From: Tidjanibacter sp.
Lineage (GTDB): Bacteria; Bacteroidota; Bacteroidia; Bacteroidales; Rikenellaceae
DNA length: 15,148 nucleotides
Direction: 5' to 3'
Assembly: GCA_017630115.1 (NCBI GenBank)
Contig: JAGBVY010000161.1
Span: 1 to 15,148 of the forward strand
Shown: piece by piece, positions 6,616 to 13,766 of the stretch
Position numbering within the stretch: the first letter of the stretch is position 1
Layout of the letters: every line of letters begins with the position of its first letter
Made by a program: the position numbers and the translations under genes
The notes under the pieces: generated by a model
Seen by the model: the letters and a program-made list of their open reading frames with translations, nothing else
The model's database searches: none
Told to the model about the DNA's origin: nothing

Positions 6616-7899
6616 CTATTTGGTGAGCATAACGTCTTGACTCTGACGCACCTGACCTGCCAGACGGCCTGTGGAGAATGCTATTTGGAGGTTGTAGCCA
6701 CCCGTGTTGGCATCCACATCCATAAGCTCGCCCGCAAAGTAGAGGCCCTCAACCAGACGCGACTGCATTGTGTGGGGGTCAATCTCGCCCAACTCCACGC
6801 CACCTGCCGTAACGATAGCCTCCTCAAAGGGACGGTAGTCGGAAATGGGCAGTACGAAACGTTTGAGTGCAGCCACCAGACGTTCAATTTTATCCTCTTT
6901 TAGCTCGCCCATTGAGTGCTTGGCGTGTGCGCCACAAGCCTTAGCCATAGGTACAACCAACTCTCTGGGCATAATTTTGCGTAGCAACTCTCCAACGGTG
7001 AGGGTTGCGGGTTGCTCGGCAATTTCGCGGAGGATGCGCTCACGCAGTTCGTCGTGGTCCATTGCGTGTTTGAGGTCCACAACAACTTCAACTCTCTTCT
7101 CCTCGATGAGTGCATCGACAGCCTTGCGGCTCATACGGAGGATGATGGCTCCCTCCACGCCCCTCTTCGAGAAGAACATCTCGCCAAATTCGCTCTGCAC
7201 AACCTCGCCATCTACCACAAGCTGTGCCTCTACATTTTTCAGCAACAAGCCTGCCATATAAGGGGCCTCCTCGTAGGAGGTTTCCAGAGGTACGAGCGAG
7301 GGGCGGATGGGCGATATGGAGTGGCCTACGTTGTGGGCAATGCGGTAGCCGTCGCCCGTAGAGCCTGTGGCGGGGTAGGAGGCGCCTCCGGTAGCCAAAA
7401 TCACCGCAGGAGCTTCGGCCCTGCGCTCAAAGCCTCGTGCGTTGCGATAGGTCACGCCACGCACCTTGCCAGCCACAATGTTAATGCTCTTGACATTGGC
7501 GTTGCACTCCACCTTGACACCCTCTTCTCTACACCAATCCACCAGCGCTTGGGCAATATCCCAAGCCTTTCCGCTCTTGGGAAATACACGTCCACCGCGC
7601 TCGGTTTCGAGTTTAACACCCTTGCGCTCCATAAATCTAATCAGCGCTTTGTTGTTGAATTGGGTGTAGGCATAGGTGAAGAATCCTGCGCCATTTTGCA
7701 CTTTGGCCAGAAATTCCTCGTCGGTACACACGTTTGTAAGGTTGCAACGACCTTTACCGGTAATACGCACCTTGCGTCCGGTTTTCTCCATTTTTTCCAG
7801 TAGCAATACACTCTTGCCACTCTGGGCAGCCGTTCCTGCGGCCATAAGTCCGGCAGCTCCGCCGCCAACGACTATCACATTATATTCGTTCAGATACAT
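6616..7899 (-). CDS. HI0933-family FAD-dependent flavoprotein
   Basis: This 427-residue cytoplasmic flavoprotein belongs to the HI0933/YhiN family (also labelled aminoacetone oxidase family FAD-binding enzyme). The N-terminal dinucleotide fold binds FAD through GGGAAG at 12-17. The family signature GRKVRITGKGRCNLTN follows near 41-56. Further FAD contacts are ILATGGASYPATGSTGDGYR in the middle and GELMDVDANTGGYNLQIA near the end. The physiological substrate of the family is not established. The length is normal. The start at 7899 is the only Met before the FAD fold, yet it lies only 8 bases after a consensus -7 box, so the mRNA may have almost no leader. It is the first gene of a likely three-gene unit with the methyltransferase-like gene and pduO. 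Confidence 0.95.
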   Translation of the reverse strand: MYLNEYNVIVVGGGAAGLMAAGTAAQSGKSVLLLEKMEKTGRKVRITGKGRCNLTNVCTDEEFLAKVQNGAGFFTYAYTQFNNKALIRFMERKGVKLETERGGRVFPKSGKAWDIAQALVDWCREEGVKVECNANVKSINIVAGKVRGVTYRNARGFERRAEAPAVILATGGASYPATGSTGDGYRIAHNVGHSISPIRPSLVPLETSYEEAPYMAGLLLKNVEAQLVVDGEVVQSEFGEMFFSKRGVEGAIILRMSRKAVDALIEEKRVEVVVDLKHAMDHDELRERILREIAEQPATLTVGELLRKIMPRELVVPMAKACGAHAKHSMGELKEDKIERLVAALKRFVLPISDYRPFEEAIVTAGGVELGEIDPHTMQSRLVEGLYFAGELMDVDANTGGYNLQIAFSTGRLAGQVRQSQDVMLTK

Positions 7900-7907
7900 A
7901 AGTAGCG

Positions 7908-7939
7908 CAAAGATACAATCAAATTAAAAATTGAGCAAA
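7908..7939 (-). promoter_or_regulatory. Consensus promoter for the flavoprotein operon
   Basis: On the minus strand this has TTTG (7936-7939), a 20-base spacer, and TATCTTTG (7908-7915), a full match to the Bacteroidetes -33/-7 promoter. The start codon (7897-7899) begins only nine bases downstream of the last G. Confidence 0.8.
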
Positions 7940-7989
7940 TAGGGGCTATGTTTGGTCTGTGATGATAATCTGTCTGTCTATTTGGGTAG

Positions 7990-8613
7990 TCAATAGTAGA
8001 AAAGTTCGCCCTTAGCGTTGTTCCATCTGCCCGCCTTCATATCCTCGGGTCGGAGCAGTATATAGTAGGTGCCGCAGTCGTAGAAGCGTAGTCCCCAGCG
8101 CTCCTCCTCGTCGATTTGCAACAGGGCTATATGGCCGGGATTCTGCTCGGTCACATCGTCCTGATAGGGCACGGTGAGCATCCTCAGACCGTCGTCGCTC
8201 TTCTTTTCCGAGAGGCTAAACTCAATCTGCTCGGCGGGGCGAAAGACGCTCTCACCCGTATCCTCCCAGTGTAGGTCATAGGGGGTAAGTCCCTCCTCCT
8301 GCTCGGAGTAGATTACAACTGGTGGATTGAAGTAGTAGAGCGATGAGAACTCGTCGCCCAAGAAGTAGTCAATCGGGGCGAAGATGTAGAGCATACCTTG
8401 CTGAGGCAGAAGATGCTCCGGGTCGTAGGGGGCAATCTCGGAGCAACGTATCTGACAGACAAACGTCAGTGGCTCGTTGTAGATTTCCCCATCGTCGTCA
8501 CTAACCTCCACGAAGGGGTAGGGTATGTCGCTCGGCAAGTCGGGTGCGCCCCACCAGTGGCTCTTGCCCACCAGTGGACTATCCGTAGGGGTTATGTGTA
8601 GCCTAATTGCCAT
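7990..8613 (-). CDS. DUF1963 (YwqG-like) protein
   Basis: This 207-residue protein fits the DUF1963/YwqG family, whose function is unknown. Family features are the early SHWWGAPDLP at 18-27, EPLTFVCQI at 47-55, the IAPYDPEHLLPQQGMLYIF stretch at 60-78, YFLGDE at 83-88, and a late aromatic strand YDCGTYYILLRPEDM. The chain is rich in Trp, Tyr, Asp and Glu, has no signal peptide, and is probably a cytoplasmic beta-rich domain. It starts 39 bases after the lipid kinase stop with no terminator between, so the two are likely cotranscribed. The 90 bases after its stop hold the promoter of the flavoprotein operon and no clear terminator. Confidence 0.85.
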   Translation of the reverse strand: MAIRLHITPTDSPLVGKSHWWGAPDLPSDIPYPFVEVSDDDGEIYNEPLTFVCQIRCSEIAPYDPEHLLPQQGMLYIFAPIDYFLGDEFSSLYYFNPPVVIYSEQEEGLTPYDLHWEDTGESVFRPAEQIEFSLSEKKSDDGLRMLTVPYQDDVTEQNPGHIALLQIDEEERWGLRFYDCGTYYILLRPEDMKAGRWNNAKGELFYY

Positions 8614-8652
8614 CCTAATTTTGGGGTAGTTGTATGATTATTGTTCCCGACG

Positions 8653-9591
8653 TTAAGGAACGAGTACTTTCAGACGCTTGTCTTCAATGTCATATCTGAC
8701 GGGTGTTGTGCCAAGAGCCTCGCCATCCACCTCTACCTCTCTGGGCTCGTCGGAGGTAATTTCCACCGTGCGACCTTTGTAGTTGTGGACTCGCTTGACG
8801 GAGTAAATCTTGCCGTCGTAAAGACGACCTACAACCGTCAGTATGCGAGGTACGGACATCGTTTCAATAACCGTCACATCGAGCAAACCGTCGTCGGCCA
8901 CCGAGTCGGGCAGTTGGTGCATACCACTGCCATTATATTGGCCAATACCAATCGAGGTGCTCATTATCAGCCCTTTGGCCTCGTTGTCGCCATCCACCCT
9001 GACGGCCATACGGCACGAGCGATACGACATTACCGAGCGAGCCAGCTGGGTCATATAGGACATCTTGCCATTCTTGCCCTTATCTTTCATTTGGCACACC
9101 TTCAAGTTTACAGCAGCGTCAAGACCTGAGCCACTGACATTGATGCAGTAGCGGCTCTCTGGCTCACCTGAGCGGCCAATGAAGGTAGCCTTGGCAACAT
9201 CCTGCACAAACTCTTTGCCTGCTGCCAACACATCGACCGCACCCTGATAATCCTTCGGAATACCAAAAGTGCGAATCCAGTCGTTTCCTGTACCCACAGG
9301 AATAATACCTAACCTAATCTCTGTGGAGGGGACCTCCGTTTGGAGCAAAATGCCGTTGGCTACTTCGTGGACCGTACCATCGCCTCCGATAGCAATCAGA
9401 TTGCGATAACCATCCTCCATAATAGCCCTTTGAGTGAGCTCTATGGCGTGGAAACGGTGACCCGTAAATACGGTGTCGAAATCGATTCCCTTGGCGTAGA
9501 GCATTCGTGCTATATGCTCCCAATCGCGGCCACAACGTCCACTGCCCGAGAGCAGATTGACAATTGCGAGCCATCTTTGATTCTTGTTCAT
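8653..9591 (-). CDS. Diacylglycerol kinase family lipid kinase
   Basis: This 312-residue protein belongs to the DagK/YegS/BmrU family, which phosphorylates diacylglycerol or related lipids with ATP at the inner membrane surface. Sequence marks are VNLLSGSGR at 11-19 (a variant of the N-P-x-SG-x-G-R motif), the nucleotide loop GGDGT at 69-73, PVGTGNDWIRTFG near residue 120, DDGLLDV in the second domain, and VEVDGE near the C terminus. The length of about 300 is normal and no membrane segment is present. The exact lipid substrate cannot be told from the sequence. A 127-base gap holding a hairpin separates it from pepD upstream; the DUF1963 gene follows 39 bases downstream. Confidence 0.92.
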   Translation of the reverse strand: MNKNQRWLAIVNLLSGSGRCGRDWEHIARMLYAKGIDFDTVFTGHRFHAIELTQRAIMEDGYRNLIAIGGDGTVHEVANGILLQTEVPSTEIRLGIIPVGTGNDWIRTFGIPKDYQGAVDVLAAGKEFVQDVAKATFIGRSGEPESRYCINVSGSGLDAAVNLKVCQMKDKGKNGKMSYMTQLARSVMSYRSCRMAVRVDGDNEAKGLIMSTSIGIGQYNGSGMHQLPDSVADDGLLDVTVIETMSVPRILTVVGRLYDGKIYSVKRVHNYKGRTVEITSDEPREVEVDGEALGTTPVRYDIEDKRLKVLVP

Positions 9592-9623
9592 CTATTCTTC
9601 ATTTTGTCTTTCCACCTCCACGC

Positions 9624-9653
9624 TCCCTCTGCCGCGTCTTCGGGGCAGAGGGA
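9624..9653. other. Intercistronic hairpin between pepD and the lipid kinase gene
   Basis: A perfect 10-base inverted repeat (TCCCTCTGCC at 9624-9633, GGCAGAGGGA at 9644-9653) has a 10-base loop. No T tract follows on either strand, so it is not a classical terminator. It lies 32 bases before the lipid kinase start and could be a weak terminator, an mRNA stabiliser or a processing site. Confidence 0.55.
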
Positions 9654-9718
9654 ACAATGGTGGTGTCAGCATTGGGTAGTTGAGTAACCCTTCTTATTAG
9701 TTGTGTTTGTTTTGGCTA

Positions 9719-11182
9719 CTATTTCTCAGGAGCGTGTTCGAGAGTGTAGCAGAGGTAGTTGTAGAACTTCTCCACCGAGGCGATGTTTACCTTCTCGTCG
9801 GGCGAGTGGGGGTAGCAGATGGTAGGACCACACGAAATCATATCCATCTTGGGATATACGCCACCGATGATACCACACTCCAAACCGGCGTGGATAGCCA
9901 TAACCTTGGGCTCTTTGCCGTAGAGTGCCTTGTAGCCCTCTTTCATAGTGTGGAGAATGGGCGACTCGGGGTTGGGGTTCCAACCGTCGTATGCGCCGCT
10001 GAGTTTAACCGAAGCACCAGCCATCTCGCAGATGGTCTTCATCTGCTGTGCCAAAGCCTCTTTCTCGCTGCGTACCGAGCTGCGGAGCAGACACAAAATG
10101 TGGAATTTACCCTTCTCCGATACGACCCTTGCAAGGTTGGTAGAGGTCTGTACCAGACCGGGCATAGCGGTGCTCATCTTGGCGATACCGTTGGGCAGAC
10201 CAAGAACTGCGTCAATCAAATCCTGAGTGTCGAAGATGTCGATGCACTTCGAGGGGCACTTAACGGGCACAGCCTTGAACGAAATGCTGTCCTCAATGCC
10301 TTTGAATTCAGCCTGATAGAGTTTCTCGTAGCGTTTTACGGCTGCAAGGAACTTCTTCTCATACTGTTTCAGTACAGCCACAGTTGCGAATGCCTCGCGA
10401 GGGATAGCGTTGCGAAGGCCGCCACCGTCGATGTCGCACAGCAGGATGCCAAACTTATCCATAAAGGTTTTCAGGAACCTTGCCATCAGCTTGTTGGAGT
10501 TGGCCCTTTGGAGGATAATCTCCATACCCGAGTGGCCACCTTTCAGACCTTTGATTTCGAGGCGGTAGCCGCTGAAATCGCTCTTGAAGATGCGACCGGT
10601 GCCGTAGCGCATAGTGGCGTTGAAATCCATACCGCCGGCGCAACCTACATACAGCTCGCCCTCAGTCTCGGAGTCGAGGTTCAAGAGAATCTCGCCTTTG
10701 AGCCAACCTGCTTTCAGACCAAATGCACCGTCCATACCTGTCTCCTCAGTTGCAGTGAAGAGCGCCTCAATGGGGCCGTGTTTGAGGTTCTTGTCCTCCA
10801 AAATAGCCATCATAGCAGCAATGCCAATACCGTTGTCAGCGCCGAGGGTGGTGCCATTGGCGGTAATCCACTCGCCATCAATATAGGCCTCAATGGGGTC
10901 TGTATCGAAGTTGAACACTTTGTCGGAGTTTTTCTGGGGAACCATATCGACGTGAGCTTGCAGAACGATGGTCTTGCGATTCTCCATACCTGCGGTTGCG
11001 GGCTTGCGAACCAAGATGTTGGTAGCCTCATCTACCTCATACTCCAAACCGAGTCCCTTTACAAACTCAATGATGTAGTTGCGTGCAGCCTCTTCGTTGT
11101 GCGAGGGGCGGGGGCACTGGGTCAGACCCTGAAAGTTTTTCCAAACTGCCTGAGGGGCAAGTTTTGCCAGATTTTTGTCCAT
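9719..11182 (-). CDS. pepD: Aminoacyl-histidine dipeptidase (Xaa-His dipeptidase)
   Basis: This 487-residue zinc peptidase of the M20 family cleaves dipeptides such as carnosine-type Xaa-His and other small peptides in the cytoplasm. Metal and catalytic residues are visible: His77 and Asp79 (QAHVDMVPQ), bridging Asp116 (LGADNG), catalytic Glu146 with Glu147 (TEETG), Asp170 (NLDSETEGE), and a late His in IHAGLECG. These match the E. coli PepD pattern. The first ligand is offset by about three residues, from memory. The N terminus LAPQAVWKNFQGLTQCPRPSHNE is typical of the family and supports the start. The gene begins 75 bases after phoH with no clear promoter or terminator between, so it may be cotranscribed. 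A very long open frame on the opposite strand is an artefact of codon choice. Confidence 0.96.
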   Translation of the reverse strand: MDKNLAKLAPQAVWKNFQGLTQCPRPSHNEEAARNYIIEFVKGLGLEYEVDEATNILVRKPATAGMENRKTIVLQAHVDMVPQKNSDKVFNFDTDPIEAYIDGEWITANGTTLGADNGIGIAAMMAILEDKNLKHGPIEALFTATEETGMDGAFGLKAGWLKGEILLNLDSETEGELYVGCAGGMDFNATMRYGTGRIFKSDFSGYRLEIKGLKGGHSGMEIILQRANSNKLMARFLKTFMDKFGILLCDIDGGGLRNAIPREAFATVAVLKQYEKKFLAAVKRYEKLYQAEFKGIEDSISFKAVPVKCPSKCIDIFDTQDLIDAVLGLPNGIAKMSTAMPGLVQTSTNLARVVSEKGKFHILCLLRSSVRSEKEALAQQMKTICEMAGASVKLSGAYDGWNPNPESPILHTMKEGYKALYGKEPKVMAIHAGLECGIIGGVYPKMDMISCGPTICYPHSPDEKVNIASVEKFYNYLCYTLEHAPEK

Positions 11183-11257
11183 AGTCGTACTATTAGTTTA
11201 GTTTTGTGTGTTATTTATGCGTTATTTGTTTTTAGTTGTTTTCGCTTTATCGGTTGC

Positions 11258-12229
11258 CTACTCGGTTTGTTCCTCCTGCTGCTCCTCACCCTCCTTGCCC
11301 TCAAAGGCGCGGACGATGCGGCTGACGAGTGAGTGGCGGATGATGTCCTTATTGTCGAACTCCACAATGCCGATACCTTCAATCTTGCGAAGCATCTCGA
11401 CAGCCTTGCCCAGACCCGAGTCGCTCTTGCGCGGAAGGTCAATTTGTGTCAGGTCGCCCGTGACGATAAATTTGGCATTGCGGCCCATTCGTGTCAGAAA
11501 CATCTTAATCTGGGGTAGGGTGGTATTCTGAGCCTCGTCGAGGATTACAAAGGCGTTGTCCAATGTGCGTCCTCTCATATAGGCCAGTGGCGCAATCTGC
11601 ACCACACCCTCCTCCATAAACTTCTGCAACTTGGCTGGCGGAATCATATCGTTCAGCGCATCGTAGAGGGGTTGCAGATAGGGGTCGAGCTTCTCTTTTA
11701 GGTCGCCCGGCAAGAATCCGAGTCGCTCGCCGGCCTCCACAGCGGGGCGAGTGAGGATTATGCGTTTGACCTCGCGGTTTTTCAGTGCGCCCACCGCCAG
11801 CGCAATGGCAGTGTAGGTTTTACCGCTACCGGCAGGGCCCACAGCCATAAGTAGGTCGTTGGTCTTATAGAGTTCAACGAGCTTTTGTTGGTTTTTAGTG
11901 CGTGCCTTGACAACAAGTCCATTGTTGCCATAGACAATAACATCGGCGTCGCCCACCTCTGCCTCTCCTCGGGGCAGTCCCCCTTGGAAGATTTGGTTCA
12001 CGACGCTCACAGAGATGTGACCGTATTTGTTGTAATACAGTTCGAGGTCCTCCAACTTCTGTTCCAAACGCTCAATCTCCTCGTCGGCACCTATTACTTT
12101 CAGGGCGTTGCCACGAGCAACTATTTTGAGTTTAGGAAAAAGGTCGCAAATCCTGTTGAAATTAGAATTTGCGACCCCATAGAAGTCGAGAAGGCCAATA
12201 CCGTCAATCGATATGTTCTTCTCAGCCAT
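11258..12229 (-). CDS. phoH: PhoH-like ATPase
   Basis: This 323-residue protein belongs to the PhoH/YbeZ family, P-loop ATPases linked to RNA metabolism and often to the endonuclease YbeY. Walker A is GPAGSGKT at 131-138 and Walker B is VILDEAQ at 228-234. Other family marks are RPAVEAGERLGFLPGDLKEK near 161-180 and the GDLTQIDLP sensor near 258-266. An N-terminal region of about 110 residues precedes the ATPase domain, as in YbeZ. The last dozen residues form an acidic Glu/Gln tail. The gene starts only 19 bases after the stop of the upstream barrel gene, and no promoter is evident in that gap. It may therefore be read from the barrel-gene promoter or from a site inside the barrel gene. Confidence 0.95.
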   Translation of the reverse strand: MAEKNISIDGIGLLDFYGVANSNFNRICDLFPKLKIVARGNALKVIGADEEIERLEQKLEDLELYYNKYGHISVSVVNQIFQGGLPRGEAEVGDADVIVYGNNGLVVKARTKNQQKLVELYKTNDLLMAVGPAGSGKTYTAIALAVGALKNREVKRIILTRPAVEAGERLGFLPGDLKEKLDPYLQPLYDALNDMIPPAKLQKFMEEGVVQIAPLAYMRGRTLDNAFVILDEAQNTTLPQIKMFLTRMGRNAKFIVTGDLTQIDLPRKSDSGLGKAVEMLRKIEGIGIVEFDNKDIIRHSLVSRIVRAFEGKEGEEQQEEQTE

Positions 12230-12248
12230 TCGGTTCAGTCCTAATAAA

Positions 12249-12896
12249 TTAGAACATTACACCGAGCGATACGTACCAAGTGTTGGTCTCTTGGTTTACG
12301 TTGTCGAAGTTGAAGAGCTCGCCAAAGTTTTTGGGCTCGCAACCCTCTTTCCAGCCACCCAAGTAGCGGAAATCAACCATAATGAAGTTGAAGAGGTCAA
12401 TACCCAAGCCAGCAGCCCAAGTGTAGCTTACATCCTGCCAGTTGATGCCGGCGGTGTTGGCGTTCTCGCCCGAAACAATAGCGTTGGAGTTGAATTTAAC
12501 AACAGGACCAGCCTGTACGCGAGCGTTGAACAAGCCCAAGTCCATACCTACACCTGCCAAAACGGGTACGCTAAACTCATTCAGAGCAACGTCTTTGAGC
12601 TCAACTTTGCCAGTCTCAGGGTTCTTCAAATCGCCCTTCTGCCAGTTGTACATAACCTCGGGTTGGAGGTGAATCGAGAAGATGGAGATGGGTACATTCA
12701 AGCGGAACATAAGGCCAGCGTTGTAGCCCATTGCGCCGTCGAATACGCCTTGGAGGCTCTCGCCATCCATCTGAACATCGCTTGCGGTGGAGGTCAAACC
12801 TGCTTTTGCACCAAACCAAAACCATTTGTGGCTCTGTGCGTTAACGGTAGAGATTGCCATAAGTGCAACTGCTACCAACATAAAAATTCTCTTCAT
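12249..12896 (-). CDS. Outer-membrane beta-barrel protein (first of paralogous pair by position)
   Basis: This 215-residue secreted protein has a signal peptide at 1-20 (MKRIFMLVAVALMAISTVNA, cleaved before Q21). The mature part has alternating strands typical of a small porin-like barrel of the outer-membrane beta-barrel family common in Bacteroidetes, with IHLQPEVMYNW, FNARVQAGPVVKF and a terminal strand TWYVSLGVMF ending in Phe. It is a paralogue of the next gene (12976-13626): both share the order LQPE.. or IQPE.., VPVL or MPVL, AGPV, T.TAG.G, and a nearly identical end including the same last 11 bases of the gene. The role is unknown; such proteins are often structural or adhesin-like. 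It lies 79 bases after its paralogue and 19 bases before phoH. Confidence 0.88.
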   Translation of the reverse strand: MKRIFMLVAVALMAISTVNAQSHKWFWFGAKAGLTSTASDVQMDGESLQGVFDGAMGYNAGLMFRLNVPISIFSIHLQPEVMYNWQKGDLKNPETGKVELKDVALNEFSVPVLAGVGMDLGLFNARVQAGPVVKFNSNAIVSGENANTAGINWQDVSYTWAAGLGIDLFNFIMVDFRYLGGWKEGCEPKNFGELFNFDNVNQETNTWYVSLGVMF

Positions 12897-12939
12897 AATA
12901 ACATTATTTGGTATTAGTTAAACGTCGTTTCCTTAATAG

Positions 12940-12954
12940 AGGCCCTTCGGCCCT
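12940..12954. other. Small GC-rich hairpin between the two barrel genes
   Basis: AGGCCCTTCGGCCCT can fold with five pairs, one C-C mismatch and a 3-base loop. No T tract follows, so it is not a typical terminator. It lies 21 bases after the upstream barrel gene stop and could tune relative expression of the pair. Confidence 0.3.
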
Positions 12955-12975
12955 GAAATATATCACTCGGTTGGT

Positions 12976-13626
12976 TTAGAACATTATACCAACGCTGAGG
13001 TTCCAACTTGTGCGGTTGGTGTCGATGCTGCCGGCGATGTTCTCAGTATCGACCTTGCCACCGTTGAAGTTGCCATTGTAGCGCACCTCGCCCACAAAGT
13101 TGAGTACCGAAACACCCACACCTGCGGTCCAAGTCATCTTGGGGTCTTCGTAGGCTGCAATAAAGTCGTTCTTCTCCAAGTCGCCAAAACCCTTCTCGGT
13201 GGTGATTGCAAACACAGGACCTGCGTTTACCCTCACGCCTACCAAGCCGATGAGGTTGAACTCTGCGCCAATCAATACGGGCATATCGATGTAGCGGTGG
13301 CTCTCAATTTCGGGTTCATCGTTGCCAAGCAGACCACCCAAATCGAGCGATGGGAGTTTGATGGTGGTGTTGGTGTACTGCAACTCAGGCTGGATGTAGA
13401 TGGGCAACTTGGGGATGTTGAGCTTAACAACGAGTGTACCGGTCCAACCAGTGCCCTCGGCAGTGATAGACTCTTTGAGCTGGTCGCCTGTGGTGGGCAG
13501 TTGCTCGCTCGAAGAGATCATACCCAAGCGACCGCCAATGCCAATAATACCCAAAATGTTGTTGTGGGCGTTGGCCATAACAATCGTGCCCAGCAAAGCA
13601 ATGAGTGTTAGAGTGAGTTTTTTCAT
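12976..13626 (-). CDS. Outer-membrane beta-barrel protein (promoter-proximal paralogue)
   Basis: This 216-residue secreted protein starts at the ATG at 13626. A longer frame reaching 13686 exists, but the extra 20 residues overlap the promoter and would bury the signal peptide, so the shorter form is right. The signal peptide is residues 1-20 (MKKLTLTLIALLGTIVMANA, cleaved before H21). The mature chain has barrel-type strands (IYIQPELQYTN, GVRVNAGPVFAIT, MTWTAGVGVSVLN) and ends in WNLSVGIMF with a terminal Phe. It is a paralogue of the downstream barrel gene, with which it forms a tandem pair. It is first in its transcript, driven by the promoter at 13675-13708 with a leader of about 45 bases. 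The specific function is unknown. Confidence 0.88.
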   Translation of the reverse strand: MKKLTLTLIALLGTIVMANAHNNILGIIGIGGRLGMISSSEQLPTTGDQLKESITAEGTGWTGTLVVKLNIPKLPIYIQPELQYTNTTIKLPSLDLGGLLGNDEPEIESHRYIDMPVLIGAEFNLIGLVGVRVNAGPVFAITTEKGFGDLEKNDFIAAYEDPKMTWTAGVGVSVLNFVGEVRYNGNFNGGKVDTENIAGSIDTNRTSWNLSVGIMF

Positions 13627-13674
13627 AAGTCGATGAAGTTTGAATATACCTTGATTTATAATACTAATACGCCA

Positions 13675-13708
13675 CAAATATAGCATATATTTTCAAAAAT
13701 TGTGCAAA
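13675..13708 (-). promoter_or_regulatory. Promoter for the barrel-gene pair
   Basis: On the minus strand this has TTTG (13705-13708), a 22-base spacer (slightly long), and TATATTTG (13675-13682), a full match to the -7 consensus. It lies 49 bases before the start codon at 13626, back to back with the der promoter. Confidence 0.7.
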
Positions 13709-13733
13709 ACGATGAAATTTTCTCAAAGTTCCT

Positions 13734-13741
13734 TATCTTTG
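13734..13741 (+). promoter_or_regulatory. Promoter -7 box for der
   Basis: TATCTTTG matches the Bacteroidetes -7 consensus TAnnTTTG exactly and lies 25 bases before the der start codon. I see no good -33 TTTG at the usual distance. Confidence 0.7.
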
Positions 13742-13766
13742 CACCCGGAATTAAAGTTTTTAGATT

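Noticed and set aside
8643..8661. GTTCC...GGAAC inverted repeat at the end of the lipid kinase gene
   Set aside because: It is only 5 pairs with a 9-base loop, overlaps the stop codon and has no T tract; likely chance.
9701..11332. Open frame of 543 codons on the + strand, antisense to pepD and running into phoH
   Set aside because: It is a mirror of pepD codon use (TTA, CTA and TCA avoided). The translation is rich in Cys, His and Val with no family motif, and pepD on the other strand has every catalytic residue.
13627..13686. Longer start for the promoter-proximal barrel gene (Met at 13686)
   Set aside because: The extension covers the -7 box and places the signal peptide 20 residues inside the protein.
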